A stretch of 64,000 bases of DNA from Sipunculus nudus (taxonomy: Eukaryota > Annelida > Sipuncula > Golfingiida > Sipunculidae). Below, one piece after another: positions 10,641-22,900 of this stretch. The notes beneath the pieces are model-generated. The model did not search any database. It was not told the DNA's origin and was given only the letters and a program-made list of their open reading frames with translations. Within the stretch, counting starts at the first letter, position 1; each line of letters opens with the position of its first letter. The stretch is from assembly GCA_026874595.1 (NCBI GenBank), contig CM049314.1, positions 75,964,300 through 76,028,299 of the forward strand, given 5' to 3'. The translations under genes and the position numbers were made by a program.

Positions 10641-12184
10641 TATACAGACACAATCTTGGCCTGTTGGCAAAGACTTTGGCTAAAATGATTTTTTTCAAGC
10701 TAAAATATTCATAATCTTTTTATTAAAATATCTAGATTGATAAAAAATGCAGTTCTTTTATTGTTAAGGTCCAATAATTCTGCCAAAAATCATTAAAGTA
10801 AACGTGAACAAAGGCCACCTAAGAATAATTTTTGTGCCATGTTACAGAAGTTATAATTGAAACAATAATTTAGGAGAAGAACAGTTTTGCAGTCCTCAGT
10901 TTGAGTTAGACATAATAATGGTCATAAGAGCAACTTAAGCTTTCCTGATATGATTAAACCATGTCCTAGGATAATTCTTTTGAAAAATTGACCGAATCAA
11001 TTTGACATTTTCATCACAAACATTTTAAGCTGAAAAAGGCTAAAATTATGAGGTTTTTGCCCATAAAAAACAGGTCAATGTAGGTGGCACCACAAAATCT
11101 GCAACTTCAAATATGAGTAATGTGACCAACATTTGCACAATACTTGATAATGCCAGTTTCTGTCACTTTGGAGAAATCTAAGTCAGTATGCTTACTTGGC
11201 CAAATTACTGTTAAATTCTTTTAACTCCACTAAAATTCATCAAAAAGCAAACCATTTGATCAAACTTGAGAGGGCTTGCCTCTGGGATCATTTCTGTAAA
11301 ATATTGAACAATTTGGCTGGACCGTTTACAAGAAGCAGATAGCAAAAAAAAATAAGCTGAATCCCACAACATTTGATATGTGACAGATAATTGCATAAAA
11401 TCTGGGGATGGTAGCTCCTGCTATTCCTGAGAAATTATGGGTTAATGTACAGATGACAAATGACCCCCGTACAAAAAAAGGTCAATGCAGTTGGCGCCAC
11501 CAATACCTGAAATTCATATATGACTCATGTGACAACACTGGCATAAAATGTGGTGAAGATAGCTCTGGCCATTTCTAAGATTGTCATTTTAATTTGCTTT
11601 TTTTTGACAGATGACTAGGTTCAACTTCCTGTAATTTGGCCAAAATTCACTGAACTTGAACCATTTGAATAAACTTGAGAGATAAGGTATAAAAGATTAT
11701 TTCTGTGAAATATTGAACAAATCGGATTGACAGTTTCGGAGGAGAAGATTTTTAAAGTTTTGTTTGCTTTTTCTCTATAAAATCTGAAAAAAATACAGAT
11801 TTTTTTCAGATTGCCAAATTTTTGCCTTAAATTTCATGATGCAAGCTCCAGTCATTTTCGAAATAGTATGGGTGATGGTATACCTGTGATCGTAAACATT
11901 GCCTGGCATGAGGAATATCTAAAATCATAAATCTACATTTTTTTAAAAGATAACCTGAAATCTAAATATCTTGAGGCATGATGTAACGGTGCTGATAAAC
12001 TGGTTCCAGGCTAGATGTATCTGCTTCACACAGCTGACATATATGGTAAATGACTCATTTCAATCTTTATAATTCAGCCAAAATTCATTCTTTGGAACCA
12101 TTAAAGACACATTAATAATGAGAATTATTCAGGGGATTATTCTTGTAAAATATTAAACAAATTGGCCTGAGTGGCACCAGTCAA
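10641..12184. repeat. Family E repeat copies, diverged
   Basis: Two or more diverged units with GTCAATGTAGGTGGCACCAC (near 11073) and GTCAATGCAGTTGGCGCCACC (near 11493). Each is followed by a stretch with ATGTGAC, TTCAACTTCCTGTAATTTGGCC and TGTGAAATATTGAACAA. The same order of words occurs at 40660-41230 and 52430-53490. The ends were not resolved. No coding potential is recognised. Confidence 0.55.
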
Positions 12185-13240
12185 CAAGGCCTACAGGCCA
12201 AATGCGGCACCATCAATTTTGTGTATGATTAAGAGCTATGCGAGATCTATACACATGCAAAATTTCAGGGGGATATGTCAACCCAGTCCTGAGATATAAG
12301 CCTGAATGTCTGCAGCGTATACATAAATGTAGATGGCGCCACCTGCCAAAAAATCCAGAAAGCTATCCAAGATGCAAAATTTTAAGCAGATATGCCAAAC
12401 CACTGCAGAGATATGAGTGATTTTATCCCACGGCAAACAAACAGACAGATGCTGTGCAAAAATGATTCCAGGTGGCGCCACAAGTTTGGCGTACGATCAA
12501 GAGCTATGTGAGATCTATAAACATGCAAAATTTTTGCCCAATCAGTCAAATGGTTCCTGAGATATGAGGTTAGATGTCTGAAGGCGTATACATAAATGTA
12601 GGTGGTGCCACCTGCCACAAAATCCAGAAAGCTGTGAAGGATGTATAAACCTGCAAAATTTTAGGCAGATCTGTCAAACCACTGCCAAGATTTGAGTGAT
12701 TTTATCCCAAGGCAGATGAACAGATGGAGGCTGTGCAAAAATGGTTACAGATGACGCCACCAGATTTGCTCATGATAAAGAGCTATGGGAGATCTATACA
12801 CATGCAAAATTTTGGCCCAACTGGTCAAACAGTTCCCGAGATATGAGCTTGGATGTCTGCAGCTTAAACAGGAATGTAGGTGGCGCAACCTGTCATAAAA
12901 TCATGAAAGCTGTCCAGGGTGTATACACATGCAAAATTTCAGATGGATAAGTCCAACCAATGCAGAGATATAAGTATTTTTATCCCAAGGCAGATGAAAA
13001 GATGGACACTGTGCAAAAATGGTTGCAGGTGGTTCCAACATTTTTAGTTTATGTTATAAAGCTTTTCAAGGGCTACATTTGTGCAAAATCTTTAGCCTTA
13101 TTGGTCAAATGGTTCCCGAGATATATGTGGGTTTATGTGTTGAAACAGACGCACAAATGGACGCTGGACAGAGAGGAAAGGTCAGAGGTCAACCAAAAAT
13201 GAGTGCGCAGCAGTTCACATATGACCAATAATAATTCCAA
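12185..13240 (-). mobile_element. Family B core modules behind a family C-type end
   Basis: Starts CAAGGCCTACAGGCCAAATG (family C hairpin) and passes within 30 bp into family B modules (GAGCTATGCGAGATCTATACAC, GTAGATGGCGCCACC, GAGATATGAGTGATTTT). These continue to AGCAGTTCACATATGACC. It lacks the family B CTAG end and the GGCGGATAC end. It is a chimeric or truncated copy. Confidence 0.5.
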
Positions 13241-13247
13241 ATTTTAA

Positions 13248-14404
13248 CAAGGCCTACAGGCCTAATGCGAACCTGTGCATATTGATACTGTAGATTCAGA
13301 AATATTAGTTGGGATTTTATTTTTGTGGTTTTCAAGATAATTCATGATTCCAACGATCAAATAATCACACGGTCGGAGGATATACGGTATCTTAACGGCA
13401 GCTGGTGGTTGTAAAGATACAAAAATTGTTTATTACTATTTTATTACTGTTTTCTACATTTATTAAATGCACTGAATTGCTTTTCCTAAATTTCTATAAA
13501 AAAAAACAGGATTTATAAATAACTTTTATGTCAATTAAATTACTTCCTGTAATATCGTACAAACATGGCCCCCTGATATCTTTACAATAAAACAATATCA
13601 AAGTATAATTTAAACTGAAAAACGTATCCCCACATTCCCTTTTATTAACATTTCAGGTGAAAAATTCAAGAACAATACCACATTTCTGTCACGCAAAGCA
13701 GGAGTTCTGACACGCCAAGAACGGTAAAAGTTCCAATGTTCAAAACCACAGCTACCAAGGCACGGCTTTTTTTTAACCGGCCTTTTCATCCTTCTTTCAA
13801 TAGAGATTAAACGAGACTTACGCTACATACTGGCCTAAACGACAAGGGCCATGTAAACTAATATGTGTCGTGTTCGTCAGACACGCAAACAATAAAGAAT
13901 GGAACACCAGTCTAACAGAAACAGAAGAATGTATTCGCTCAAGGAACATGGCGATCCCACATAAATATTCATGAGTCCCGGGTGTCCCGGTCTTAGCGAT
14001 TACCGCGTACATTTTGACATTGAATATTCAGGGCTATGCTTATTACTGAATTACTATAAAATAAATTATGAGAACTATCTCCACAATATGCATAACCGCG
14101 GGATGCAAAAGAGCACTTATTCCGAATATTGCAACAACAGTTGCATGCATAACAGTGAGCCATTAATAATACATCAGTGGTTTTGTTTTTGAAACAATGG
14201 GTTTTAATGGAAAATTGATGGTTTTTTTCCCTTAATATTTTGAAAGAAAGAAATTGTGACCCAGTTTTAGGTAGGAGATTTCGGGGACATCTAACTAGTT
14301 GTATGTTGAATTTTGGATTCATATGTTAAGAGGTTTCAGATGGACGACAGACAAAAGACCATGACTATAGCTCAGATGACTTATAGTCAGCTGACTAGAG
14401 CTAA
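13248..14404 (-). mobile_element. Element with family C start and family A-type hairpin end
   Basis: Left CAAGGCCTACAGGCCTAATG; right hairpin TCAGATGACT-TAT-AGTCAGCTGA followed by CTAGAGCTAAAA at about 14370-14404. The interior (about 13300-14300) shows no tandem core and no recognised protein, so it may include unrelated sequence. Treat it as one element only provisionally. Confidence 0.4.
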
Positions 14405-14418
14405 AAAATGTTACATAC

Positions 14419-14556
14419 TTTGTATGCACGAGTGATGGTCCTCTCCGAGTCTGAAACCACTGAGACAGAGACATCTGGCGCCACCTGGTATGCTCTCACA
14501 AGTACCATTGCATTTATGTTCAACACACCCATCAGGTACAGGATCTGACACAGTCC
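14419..14556 (-). CDS. Exon encoding an EGF-like domain
   Basis: A 138-bp exon, phase 1 at both ends, the usual form for a shuffled EGF module. The acceptor is TTGTTAAATTTCAG and the donor is AA|GTATGT. Six cysteines occur in EGF spacing: DGCVEHKCNGTC, then CLCLSGF, then HHSC. The glycine and aromatic pattern CLSGFRLGED before the last cysteine is typical of EGF domains. No Asp/Asn calcium-binding lead (DxDEC) precedes the first cysteine. It lies between the two discoidin domains in the same strand and phase, so it is likely a spacer module of the same extracellular protein. Confidence 0.87.
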
Positions 14557-14659
14557 CTGAAATTTAACAAGTTACCACCTGGTCATGGTGCTCAGCTGAA
14601 AGAACAACTTTTGAGAGGCATCTCATCAGACCAGCAGTATAAACAATGTCAGTTTGGTT

Positions 14660-14665
14660 GCTCAA

Positions 14666-14696
<31 letters not shown>

Positions 14697-14759
14697 AATA
14701 TACATAAATACAACACTGTTTTATATATATATATAAAACAGTGTTGTTTTTCTTCAGAG

Positions 14760-14805
<46 letters not shown>

Positions 14806-14863
14806 AAAATTGAATTCTACATAAATCATTTGACCAGATTTGAAAATTTCAAAGTGGTTTAAA

Positions 14864-14931
<68 letters not shown>

Positions 14932-14935
14932 GGCA
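14660..14935. repeat. Cluster of AT microsatellites
   Basis: Alternating AT runs at about 14666-14691, 14759-14801 and 14869-14929, with a short inverted motif ACAACACTGTTTTATATATA against its complement between the first two (about 14709-14748). The frame on the minus strand reading repeated Ile-Tyr is an artefact of the runs. Confidence 0.9.
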
Positions 14936-15391
14936 TAAAAACCACATACGAGAAATAATAAATTTATCATTTTAATTATAAGGACTCTGGGAACAAAAAA
15001 ATACTGTGTGAGTGGATAATTTTTTTCTTCATTACTTAAAAGGTGACAATACATGGAGAATACAAAATTTGCTTCATTTATTAATATGCATGGTGTATAC
15101 AAACAACGCAAAATTTTTTTTATCCACAAAAAATCGGAGCATGCAATCATAGAACAAAACATTTTTTTCTTGTATGGCCTTAAGTCTATAATGCTCTAGA
15201 CATAGATAATAAGAGTTCACATAAATCCATAGCATAATAATTAAAATAATAATTTATTTTGTAAAGCTTAAAATCCAACAAAAATGGTGCCCTACATGCT
15301 GTACATGAATAAAAGGCAACAAATGGAATGATATTAGTTAGATTAGCAATGAATAAAAGCAAAACTAAAAAAACAATTAAGTTTAAAACAA
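14936..15391. other. Intron sequence, nothing recognised
   Basis: AT-rich, with no exon, repeat end or RNA motif recognised. Confidence 0.5.
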
Positions 15392-16100
15392 CAAGGGACC
15401 CATGGGTCTTGGCGCTTAAGTGAAGTTATATGCAAAATATGCAAAAATTCTATTGTAATGTTTTTCATATATATATAAGCATATGAGAAGCTAAGAGGAA
15501 AGGGTTTTTTTTTTACTTGGTTACAGTAAATTTCTAAATATATGATTGCAAAACTAATACTCAGACAAGACTGTCATGTAGAAAAACAGTAAAAGTTTTG
15601 AGATAATGTGATGCATATAAAAAATTTATAGATGGACAGGCAAGTCACGGTGCACAGAATGGACTTATACCTTTATTTCACTTTCAAGGGAATAATACAT
15701 TTAAGTTTATATGTAAGCCTATTGTTTAGCATGTCCACTTTTTCCATTAATAGTTTTTATCTGATTCATTTTTTTATTTACAAGTTTTATAAATTTGCAA
15801 AAAAAAAATCTGAAAATATAAGTTAAAATATCAGAATTCTAAGTTGCAATCATTATATATACAGAGTGTAGCTCATATTGGGTCATATAATGCATACACA
15901 CATATTTTATTATTTTTAAATCACAAATGTTTAAACTTATTTTAAAAGAAAATGATGCTACAACACGGCATCTTCAAGATTATTCCTTGAATCACCATTA
16001 AAAAGTTTTGCACATTGGAGTTTCAGTACATGCTTAATTTTATTCACAAAAATAAAATAAAAGATTCAGTAAATTTGATAAAATTAATACATCTTTTCAA
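15392..16100 (-). mobile_element. Family A-type fragment of an A+B compound repeat, copy 2
   Basis: Starts CAAGGGACCCATGGGTCTTG and follows the same course as 5311-5865 (AAGCTAAGAGGAAAGG, AACTAATACTCAGACAAGAC, TTTCACTTTCAAGGGAATAA). It runs directly into the family B start at 16101. A short (T)n and AT-rich middle has diverged from the first copy. Confidence 0.6.
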
Positions 16101-16994
16101 CTAGAATACAGGTAGTCTACAAGTGACTACATGTATCCGCCAAAATCAGAGAAGGACGGGGGAAGTGAGGCATGGATTGAGTGGCAAGGGGAAATAGAGT
16201 TACGTGTTACATATTAGAATGGATCTCTGCCACATTATCATGATTGTAGGTGGTGCCACCTCTTATTTGAACGAAAAACTATCCAAAATGTATACACATG
16301 CACAATTTCATGTGGAAAAGTCAAACCACTGCAGAAATATGAGTGCTTTTATCCCACAGCAGACAAACAGGTGAACGCTGTGCAAAAATGGCTGCAGGTG
16401 GCACCACCATTTTTGTATATGTTTTAAAGGTATCTAAGGGCTACATTTGTGTAAATTTTTTTTCCTTATTGGTCAAACAGTTCCTAAGATATGAGCTTGT
16501 CATGAATGTAACGTGAATGTAGGTGGCACCACCTGTCTTAAAAGCAAGAAAGCTATCTAGGATGTATGTATATGCATGCCAAATTTTAAGTGAATTAGTC
16601 AAACCACTGAAGAGATATGAGTGATTTTAACCCAAGGCAGATGAACAGATGGACACTGTGTAAACATGGTTGCAGGTGGCACCACCTTTTTTTGTGTATG
16701 TTATAAAGCTATCCCAGGGCTACATTTGTGTAAAAAATTTTTCCTGATCGGTGAAATGGTTCCTGAGATATGTGGGTTTGTGTGGAAACAGACGCACAAA
16801 GGGACGCTGGGCAGAGAGGAAAGGTCAGAGGTCAAGGTCACTTGGTTAGGCACCAGTTCACATGTGACCCGATAATTTGTGTAAGTTTCAGAAAAATCTG
16901 TCCAGTAGTCGCAGAGGAGTTCTCCGTAAATGAACGTGTTGGCAGCGGCGGCGGCGGCCCAACCCAGTCAAAAACTTTGTTTTGGCGGATACAA
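16101..16994 (-). mobile_element. Family B Helitron2/Helentron-like element, copy 2 (short)
   Basis: Left end AA|CTAGAATACAGGTAGTCTAC, with subterminal GTATCCGCCAAAATCAGAG. Right end AACTTTGTTTTGGCGGATACAA|T. It has fewer internal modules than copies 1 and 4, giving about 894 bp. The hairpin arms GTAGTC and GACTAC are kept while the base next to the loop has changed (T/T in place of G/C). The region 16920-16960 holds a GGCGGCGGC run also found near 33770. Confidence 0.68.
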
Positions 16995-17233
16995 TAAAGT
17001 ATACACACTTTTGCCGGTTGAATGAGGGACAAACAATATCATTGTGCCAATTACTATCTCAGCTATAATGTATCACTGGAATTAATAGTCAATTTCCCAT
17101 CTAGGGAATTTTTACTCTTCTGAAGTAAGGAATTGTATATATGCTGTGAACATTAAATCAACAGTGCTTTCAGGGAAAAAGCCGTTGTGAAAGTTGGACA
17201 AAATTGATTTTTTATTATTGCTAATAACTTGAA

Positions 17234-18000
17234 CAAGTGACCCATGGGTCATGACACTCAGCTGACAGGGAAGAGATTCTCAAATGGGAATTTAATTATC
17301 TGAATGGTAGTATATACCCATTAAACTGAAGCATCAAACAGAATAACAAACAGGTCAAGATTGTGTCTGTATTAATATATCTCAAAAATAGAGAAAAATA
17401 CATAAAGTTTAACCCATTCAACTGAAGCATTGAACAGATAACCAACAGGCCAAGATTGTGCCGTATTAATATATCTCAAAAATAGAGAAAAAATGCAAAA
17501 AAAAAACATTTAACTGAAGCATCAAACAGATTAACCAACAGGCCAGGATTGTGTCTGTATTAATATATCTCAAAAATAGAGAAAAAATGCATAAAGTTTA
17601 ACCCATTCGACTGAAGCATCAAACAGATTAACCAACAGGCCAGGATTGTGTCTGTATTAATATATCTCAAAAATAGAGAAAAAATGCATAAAGTTTAACC
17701 CATTCAACTGGAGCATCAAACAGATTAACCAACAGGCCAGGATTGTGTCTGTATTAATATATCTCAAAAATAGAGGAAAAATGCATTAACTTTAAAAAAA
17801 ATACAGGTAGCTCAACAAGCCTGCAGAAACTAATAAAAACACTTAATGGTCAATATCCATGCAAAGAATCATGGTGATCTAATTTCAGGTTTCCACAAAC
17901 ACTTTTCATGGGCCTCCTTGCATGACAAGAATGAAGATTCTAGGTCCAGTTGTTACGATTTGTTCCCTGTTGACAGATAACCACATCTTTAAAGGTCTCA
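17234..18000 (-). mobile_element. Family F element (A-type end) with about five 96-bp tandem repeats
   Basis: Begins CAAGTGACCCATGGGTCATG, then CTCAGCTGAC. From about 17323 to 17790 a unit of about 96 bp repeats five times (CATTCAACTGAAGCATC, AACCAACAGGCCAGGATTG, TGTCTGTATTAATATATCTC). After the array it continues CAGGTAGCTCAACAAGCCTG and AGATTCTAGGTCCAG. The homologous element at 62640 has a single copy of the unit, so unit number varies between copies. Confidence 0.65.
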
Positions 18001-18032
18001 AAAACAGAGAAAAAATTCGTAAAAATTTGAAA

Positions 18033-18506
18033 CAAGGCCTACAGGTCTAATGCGAACCTGTGCAAAGTTTGGGAGTGTGAATGGAGGTTTATCTTAAAAA
18101 TTTAATATTGATCCTTTAAAGTCCCTCATATCTACCTTAGTCATTATGATTTCTGCAAAATGGACATTTCGGACCTGCAAGTTTCAGACTAGGACATTGT
18201 TGGGTTAGACATAACGATGAGAGTAGTGGGGTACTCCAGACTTTATTCACAGCGATACAAATAACTGGCTCACACACACAGCCCTTTCATGTGAACATCT
18301 TAATGGCGTGATTCCTATATAAAACGGGGGTCCACTACTACCGGTTCACGGAAAAGACCTTGACCTTTACTAATACAAAAATTTGGATGTCCGGGATACA
18401 ATAACATGGAGGTCCGGGAGAAATCTCGGAGTATACGATATCTGACAGTAACAAAATTATCATAAAAATACATATGTAATAGCATTACTTAACAGACATT
18501 TTAAAA
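18033..18506. repeat. Family C end fragment and unassigned sequence
   Basis: CAAGGCCTACAGGTCTAATG, then GCGAACCTGTGC, at 18033-18065 is the family C terminal word. The sequence that follows to 18506 has no recognised feature. Confidence 0.45.
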
Positions 18507-18597
18507 CTAGAATATGGGTAGTCGACAAGCGACTATGTGTATCCGCAGAAATTAGAGTGGGACGGGTGAAGTGAGGCATGGATTAAGTGGCAAGGGG
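18507..18597 (-). mobile_element. Family B element copy 3, left part (split by the BEL insertion)
   Basis: Left end AA|CTAGAATATGGGTAGTCG with hairpin GTAGTCG-ACAAG-CGACTA and then GTATCCGCAGAAATTAGAG. It stops at AGTGGCAAGGGG, where the BEL LTR begins. The missing continuation (GAATAGTGCAAGG, CATATTAGCATGGATGTCTG) is found at 26792 and beyond, exactly as in the intact copies at 5866 and 32649. Confidence 0.8.
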
Positions 18598-19883
18598 TGG
18601 TGCAGACACAGACCAGATGCCCTTCCATTTCAAACACGAGGGAGTCGCCTTTAACATGCTTTATTGCATAAAGCTGGCGTTCTGAAATTACAGAAACAAT
18701 AAACAAGTCCTTAAAACCACATACTGACTTGTTGTGACCCTTACTGTTTATAATATAAAGACATATCTGTATGAGTGTACCGCAACATTCTATACTCTAA
18801 GCAAATAGTCTCTGAAATATCCATAACTAGTCCTATATAGATAGACAGCTTTAAATTGAATTACAAAACAGTCCTATTGCAAGTATTATATCATACACTC
18901 CCTATTATTCAGTTTACCTAAACATTAATGTGCATGTTCAAATTGCAGTTATATTTACCTATGGAAACATTAATGACATATATAGCCATATAATAACGTT
19001 CTCTTTCTGGAAGAAGTTAAACTTAATCATAAATATTTAGAGCACTGTGAATCCTGACAATTAAATAATATAAGAGTCTCATATAGTCTCTGGTCTTACA
19101 GGTGTTATCATAATGAAAACTATCAATTAAGCAATTACCACAAATAAGCACTACAACACAGAATGATGTAACCTGTGAAATATTTAAACCACTTGAATGT
19201 AATATGACATATTGACAAGCCTGTATGCATCCTACATGCATTCAATTTAATGTGAGAGCCTTCTTACAATCTTAAACAATACCCCCAAATGCTCAGTCAA
19301 ATATTCCAATACAGACAGATAAACAATGTGATTAAATTTACTGCCGGTATACAAAGTCTCAAACGATATAGTAATCTACCCTGATTTACCTTTGGTACAG
19401 ACATCAAACGAATAATATTGCCAGATTACATGAACAATACAGCAAACAAACATCTCGGAATGATTAAATTCGTCCTCAGTGTCAAACTCGCATATTAAAT
19501 TAAGCTTTAATGCTGACAACCGTATGAAACTCATCCTCGGCGTCAAACTCAAACATATTAAACTCGACCGCAGTACAAAGTGGGATTCTTATGATTTCAC
19601 ATTTAAAGCATAACTTTTATAACTCACAGAGATGCAGTTTCACCGCACAATGCACACAAAATCAATAACAAGGCCACAATACCTGAGGAGTGAGTCTCCC
19701 TCGGCCCGAAACCACAAGAAATCGTCACAAGTGATGAAAAAGCGCCGCTGGACCGCTCACGGGTCCCGCGCCCCAAACCCCTCGACCTTCACCTTGCCAA
19801 ACTCGCATTAAAACAAAAGGGGAGCGGTCCCAAACCCAATTACGCGGGACCATTCTCACTATGAAGTCGCGCTATACGAAACA
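18598..19883 (-). repeat. 3' LTR of the BEL element
   Basis: Runs TGGTGCAGAC to ACGAAACA on the plus strand, so TGTTTCG to CTGCACCA on the element strand (TG...CA). It has the same length as the other LTR, and I saw no difference in the stretches I compared. AATAAA on the element strand at 18660-18665 is a probable poly(A) signal. The purine stretch CCGGAGGG just before it (19884-19891) could serve as polypurine tract. An identical 72-codon shadow frame occurs in both LTRs and is not a gene. Confidence 0.95.
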
Positions 19884-19909
19884 CCCTCCGGGGGCCAGAG
19901 ATGGACGGA

Positions 19910-22900
19910 TTATGACTCGGCTTCCAATAGCAGACAACATCTTTGGACTGACCGTTTGTATTCTCCGTTCTTGGTTCTGACCTTGACGTTCCTGATGATG
20001 CCGTCCTGCCCCGGATAGACCTCGAGAAGTCTGCCCATGTCCCACCTGCCTCGTGGCGCTGCTGAGTCTACGAGCAAGACAACATCTCCGGGTTTCAACT
20101 GTCGCCCCTTTGTTTTCCATTTGACTCGTCTGGTCAATGTCGGTAGATATTCTGATATGAAACGTTGCCATATCCGTTTGACCATGGCTTGTACGAATTC
20201 GAATCGCTTGTGTAAGTTCTTTGTTTCCTCAAATGGGCCTTGTGGTATGTCAACAGTAGCTCGTCCCAACAGAAAATGGTTTGGTGTTAGTGGCTGTAAG
20301 TCGTTTGGATCATTCGGAGAATAACCTATGGGTCTTGAATTTAACAAAGCCTTAACCTCTGCGAAAACTGTAGACATCTCGTTCCATGTCAGCCTTTGGT
20401 CTCCTATTACTTTCATTGCACGTTTTACCTGCTTTATGAGGCTTTCGTAGAATCCTCCCTGATTCGGACTAAGTGGTGTGATAAACTTCCACGTCACCGA
20501 ATGTAGCATTGCAAATTCCTTGAGTTCTTGACGCCCTGCTTGCACGAGTTTTTTAAGTTCCTTTTCTGTTCCGACGAATGACGTCCCATTGTCACTAATA
20601 ATTGTAGTCGGCCATCCGTGCGTGCTAACAAAACGCCTGAGAGCCTGGAGGAAGGCCTGGGTTGATAAGTCGTCGACAATCTCCAAATGAACCGCGCGGA
20701 CGGTTCCACACGTGAAAATTGCTCCCCATGCCTTTCTGGATTGGGTCCTTCCGAACTTTAGGTTGAATGGCCCAAATAAGTCAACGCCTGTTGTTGTAAA
20801 GGGTGGTGATTGCACCCTCATTCTCTCTGGGGGAAGATCCGCCATGAGTGTAGTGTGTGGCGGTTGCCTTAACTTCCGACAAACAATACATTTCCTGACA
20901 ATTAATTTTGCTAAATTCCGCCCTCGCGTTATCCAGTACCTCCGTCTTGCTTCACATAATGTCCTTTCTGCTCCTGGATGGATCGCCTTTGAATGGGCAT
21001 CAGCCATGACCAACTTCGCTATATGGCTTGAGCCTGGTAACAGAACTGGATGCACTTGGTCATACGACAAATTTGAACGTTTAAGCCTGCCTCCTACTCT
21101 TACAATCCCTTCCTTTTCAAATGGGGAAAGGTCACTGTATTGTTGCCTCCAATCACCCAAGTCCTCTTGGGCTTTCAAGATCCAGTGTCTCTCTGATGTC
21201 TCAATTTCGCGCGGTGATAATGTGTCCCTCCGCTTATCCTTATTTCTGGCATTGTGCAGAAACCTGTAACACCAGGCTGTGACTCGAAGCATCTTATGCC
21301 AATCAGAAAAATCTCTGCACTCAATGAAAGATGTGGCCTTTGTTACACCGCAGACCAGTTTCTTGGGTTGTTTTCTCTCTGGATCTTCCAGGGGAGTGCC
21401 ATCCTGAGCTGGCTGTTCTGGCCAATCCCTTTCTGATCTCACAAGAAATTCTGGTCCCTTAAACCAACGTCCCTTCAAATCTGTCACTTTGAGACCTCGA
21501 CTCAGATCGTCAGCAGGGTTTTTGTCTGTGGGTATGAACCTCCAGTGTGGGGGATCCCATGTCGCTTGAATCTCCGCCACCCGGACACCCACAAACTGCT
21601 TTAAATTATGGGACTCTGATTTGATCCAATGAAGCACGATTCTGGAATCTGTCCAAATTGTCGTGGTTAAACCCGTTCGTAGCTCCTCATGAATGGTTTT
21701 AGCCAATCTGGATCCGATCAATGCTGCTGCCAATTCCAATCTTGGGATTGTTGTTTGACGTAATGGTGCCACTCTAGCTTTGGCAGCAATCAGCTGGATA
21801 TACGGTGTGGTAGAACCAAGCGACTTTGTCCGAATATATGCGATAGCGCCATACGCCACCGAACTGGCATCCGTAAATACATGCAATTCTGCTTTCTGTC
21901 CTATTGCCTCTGGTTTCACGCATCTTGGAATCTCTAGTCCTTCAAGACTCTTCAGTTCCTCAAATAGCCTACCCCATAAGTCTTGATAATCTTCCGGGAG
22001 TGGGTCATCCCATTCCATGCCCAACTTCCAAGTGTTCTGCATCGCAATTCTGGTTTTGATAGTCACTGCAGCAGCAAGACCAAGCGGATCATATATCATT
22101 GACAATCTCGATAATACTATCCTCTTGGTCAGTATACCCGGTTTCATTTCCTTTACCTGAAAGTGAAGCATATCTGTCGTCGGTTTCCAACAGACGCCGA
22201 GAGTTTTGACACTGTCCTGACCATCAAGACTTACATCTTGTGTGCAACCGTTATCGTGATCCTGCACTGCCTGAAGTTTCTTCCTTATATCAGAAGAACA
22301 AATCCACTCTTTGATCTGGAAGCTAGCACTGCCGAGGATCACTTCAATGGCTGCTTTTAGTCTATCTGCTTCCTGAAACGTAGCACATGAGTGAATGATG
22401 TCGTCAACATACCGATCACGTTTAAGAAGCACAGCTGCTTCTGGAAATCTGGACCGAAACTCTTCGGCTACCTTGAGCACCACAAAACTGGCCATAGATG
22501 GTGACGGTTTATCACCGAAAGTGACCCTTGTCAAACGATAGACCTTCGGTTCTTTTGAGACATCCATGTCTCGCCAAAGAAAGCGGTGGACATGTGTATC
22601 TTCCTCCATTAGACACACCTGAAGAAACATCTTGGATATATCTCCTATGAAGGCCACCGGTTCTTCTCTGAAGCGAAGAAGCACGCCAAAAAGGTCCCCA
22701 ATCAGGCATGGTCCCTTGTACAGAAGCGAATTCAATGATACCCCTTTGTAGGTGCATGCTGGGTCAAACACAATCCTCAAAGGAGTGCTTGGTTTATCTG
22801 GTCTGTAAACCCCATGGTGAGGAAGGTAGAACACTGGTTTTCTGCCTCTGTCTATTTCAGCTGGGGTAAGCTGAACTGCCCATCCCTGCTCTATAAACTG

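Noticed and set aside
14480-14500. CAGGTGGCGCCA inside the EGF exon matching the repeat palindrome motif
   Set aside because: It encodes Pro-Gly-Gly-Ala in the expected EGF frame and lacks repeat flanks, so a chance match is likelier than repeat-derived coding.
14662-15162. 166-codon minus-strand frame with Ile-Tyr runs
   Set aside because: It is created by AT dinucleotide repeats, and no domain or splice context supports it.
20037-22360. Plus-strand frames of 60-185 codons within the BEL pol region
   Set aside because: They are antisense shadows of the 1043-codon Pol frame, with no independent domain.
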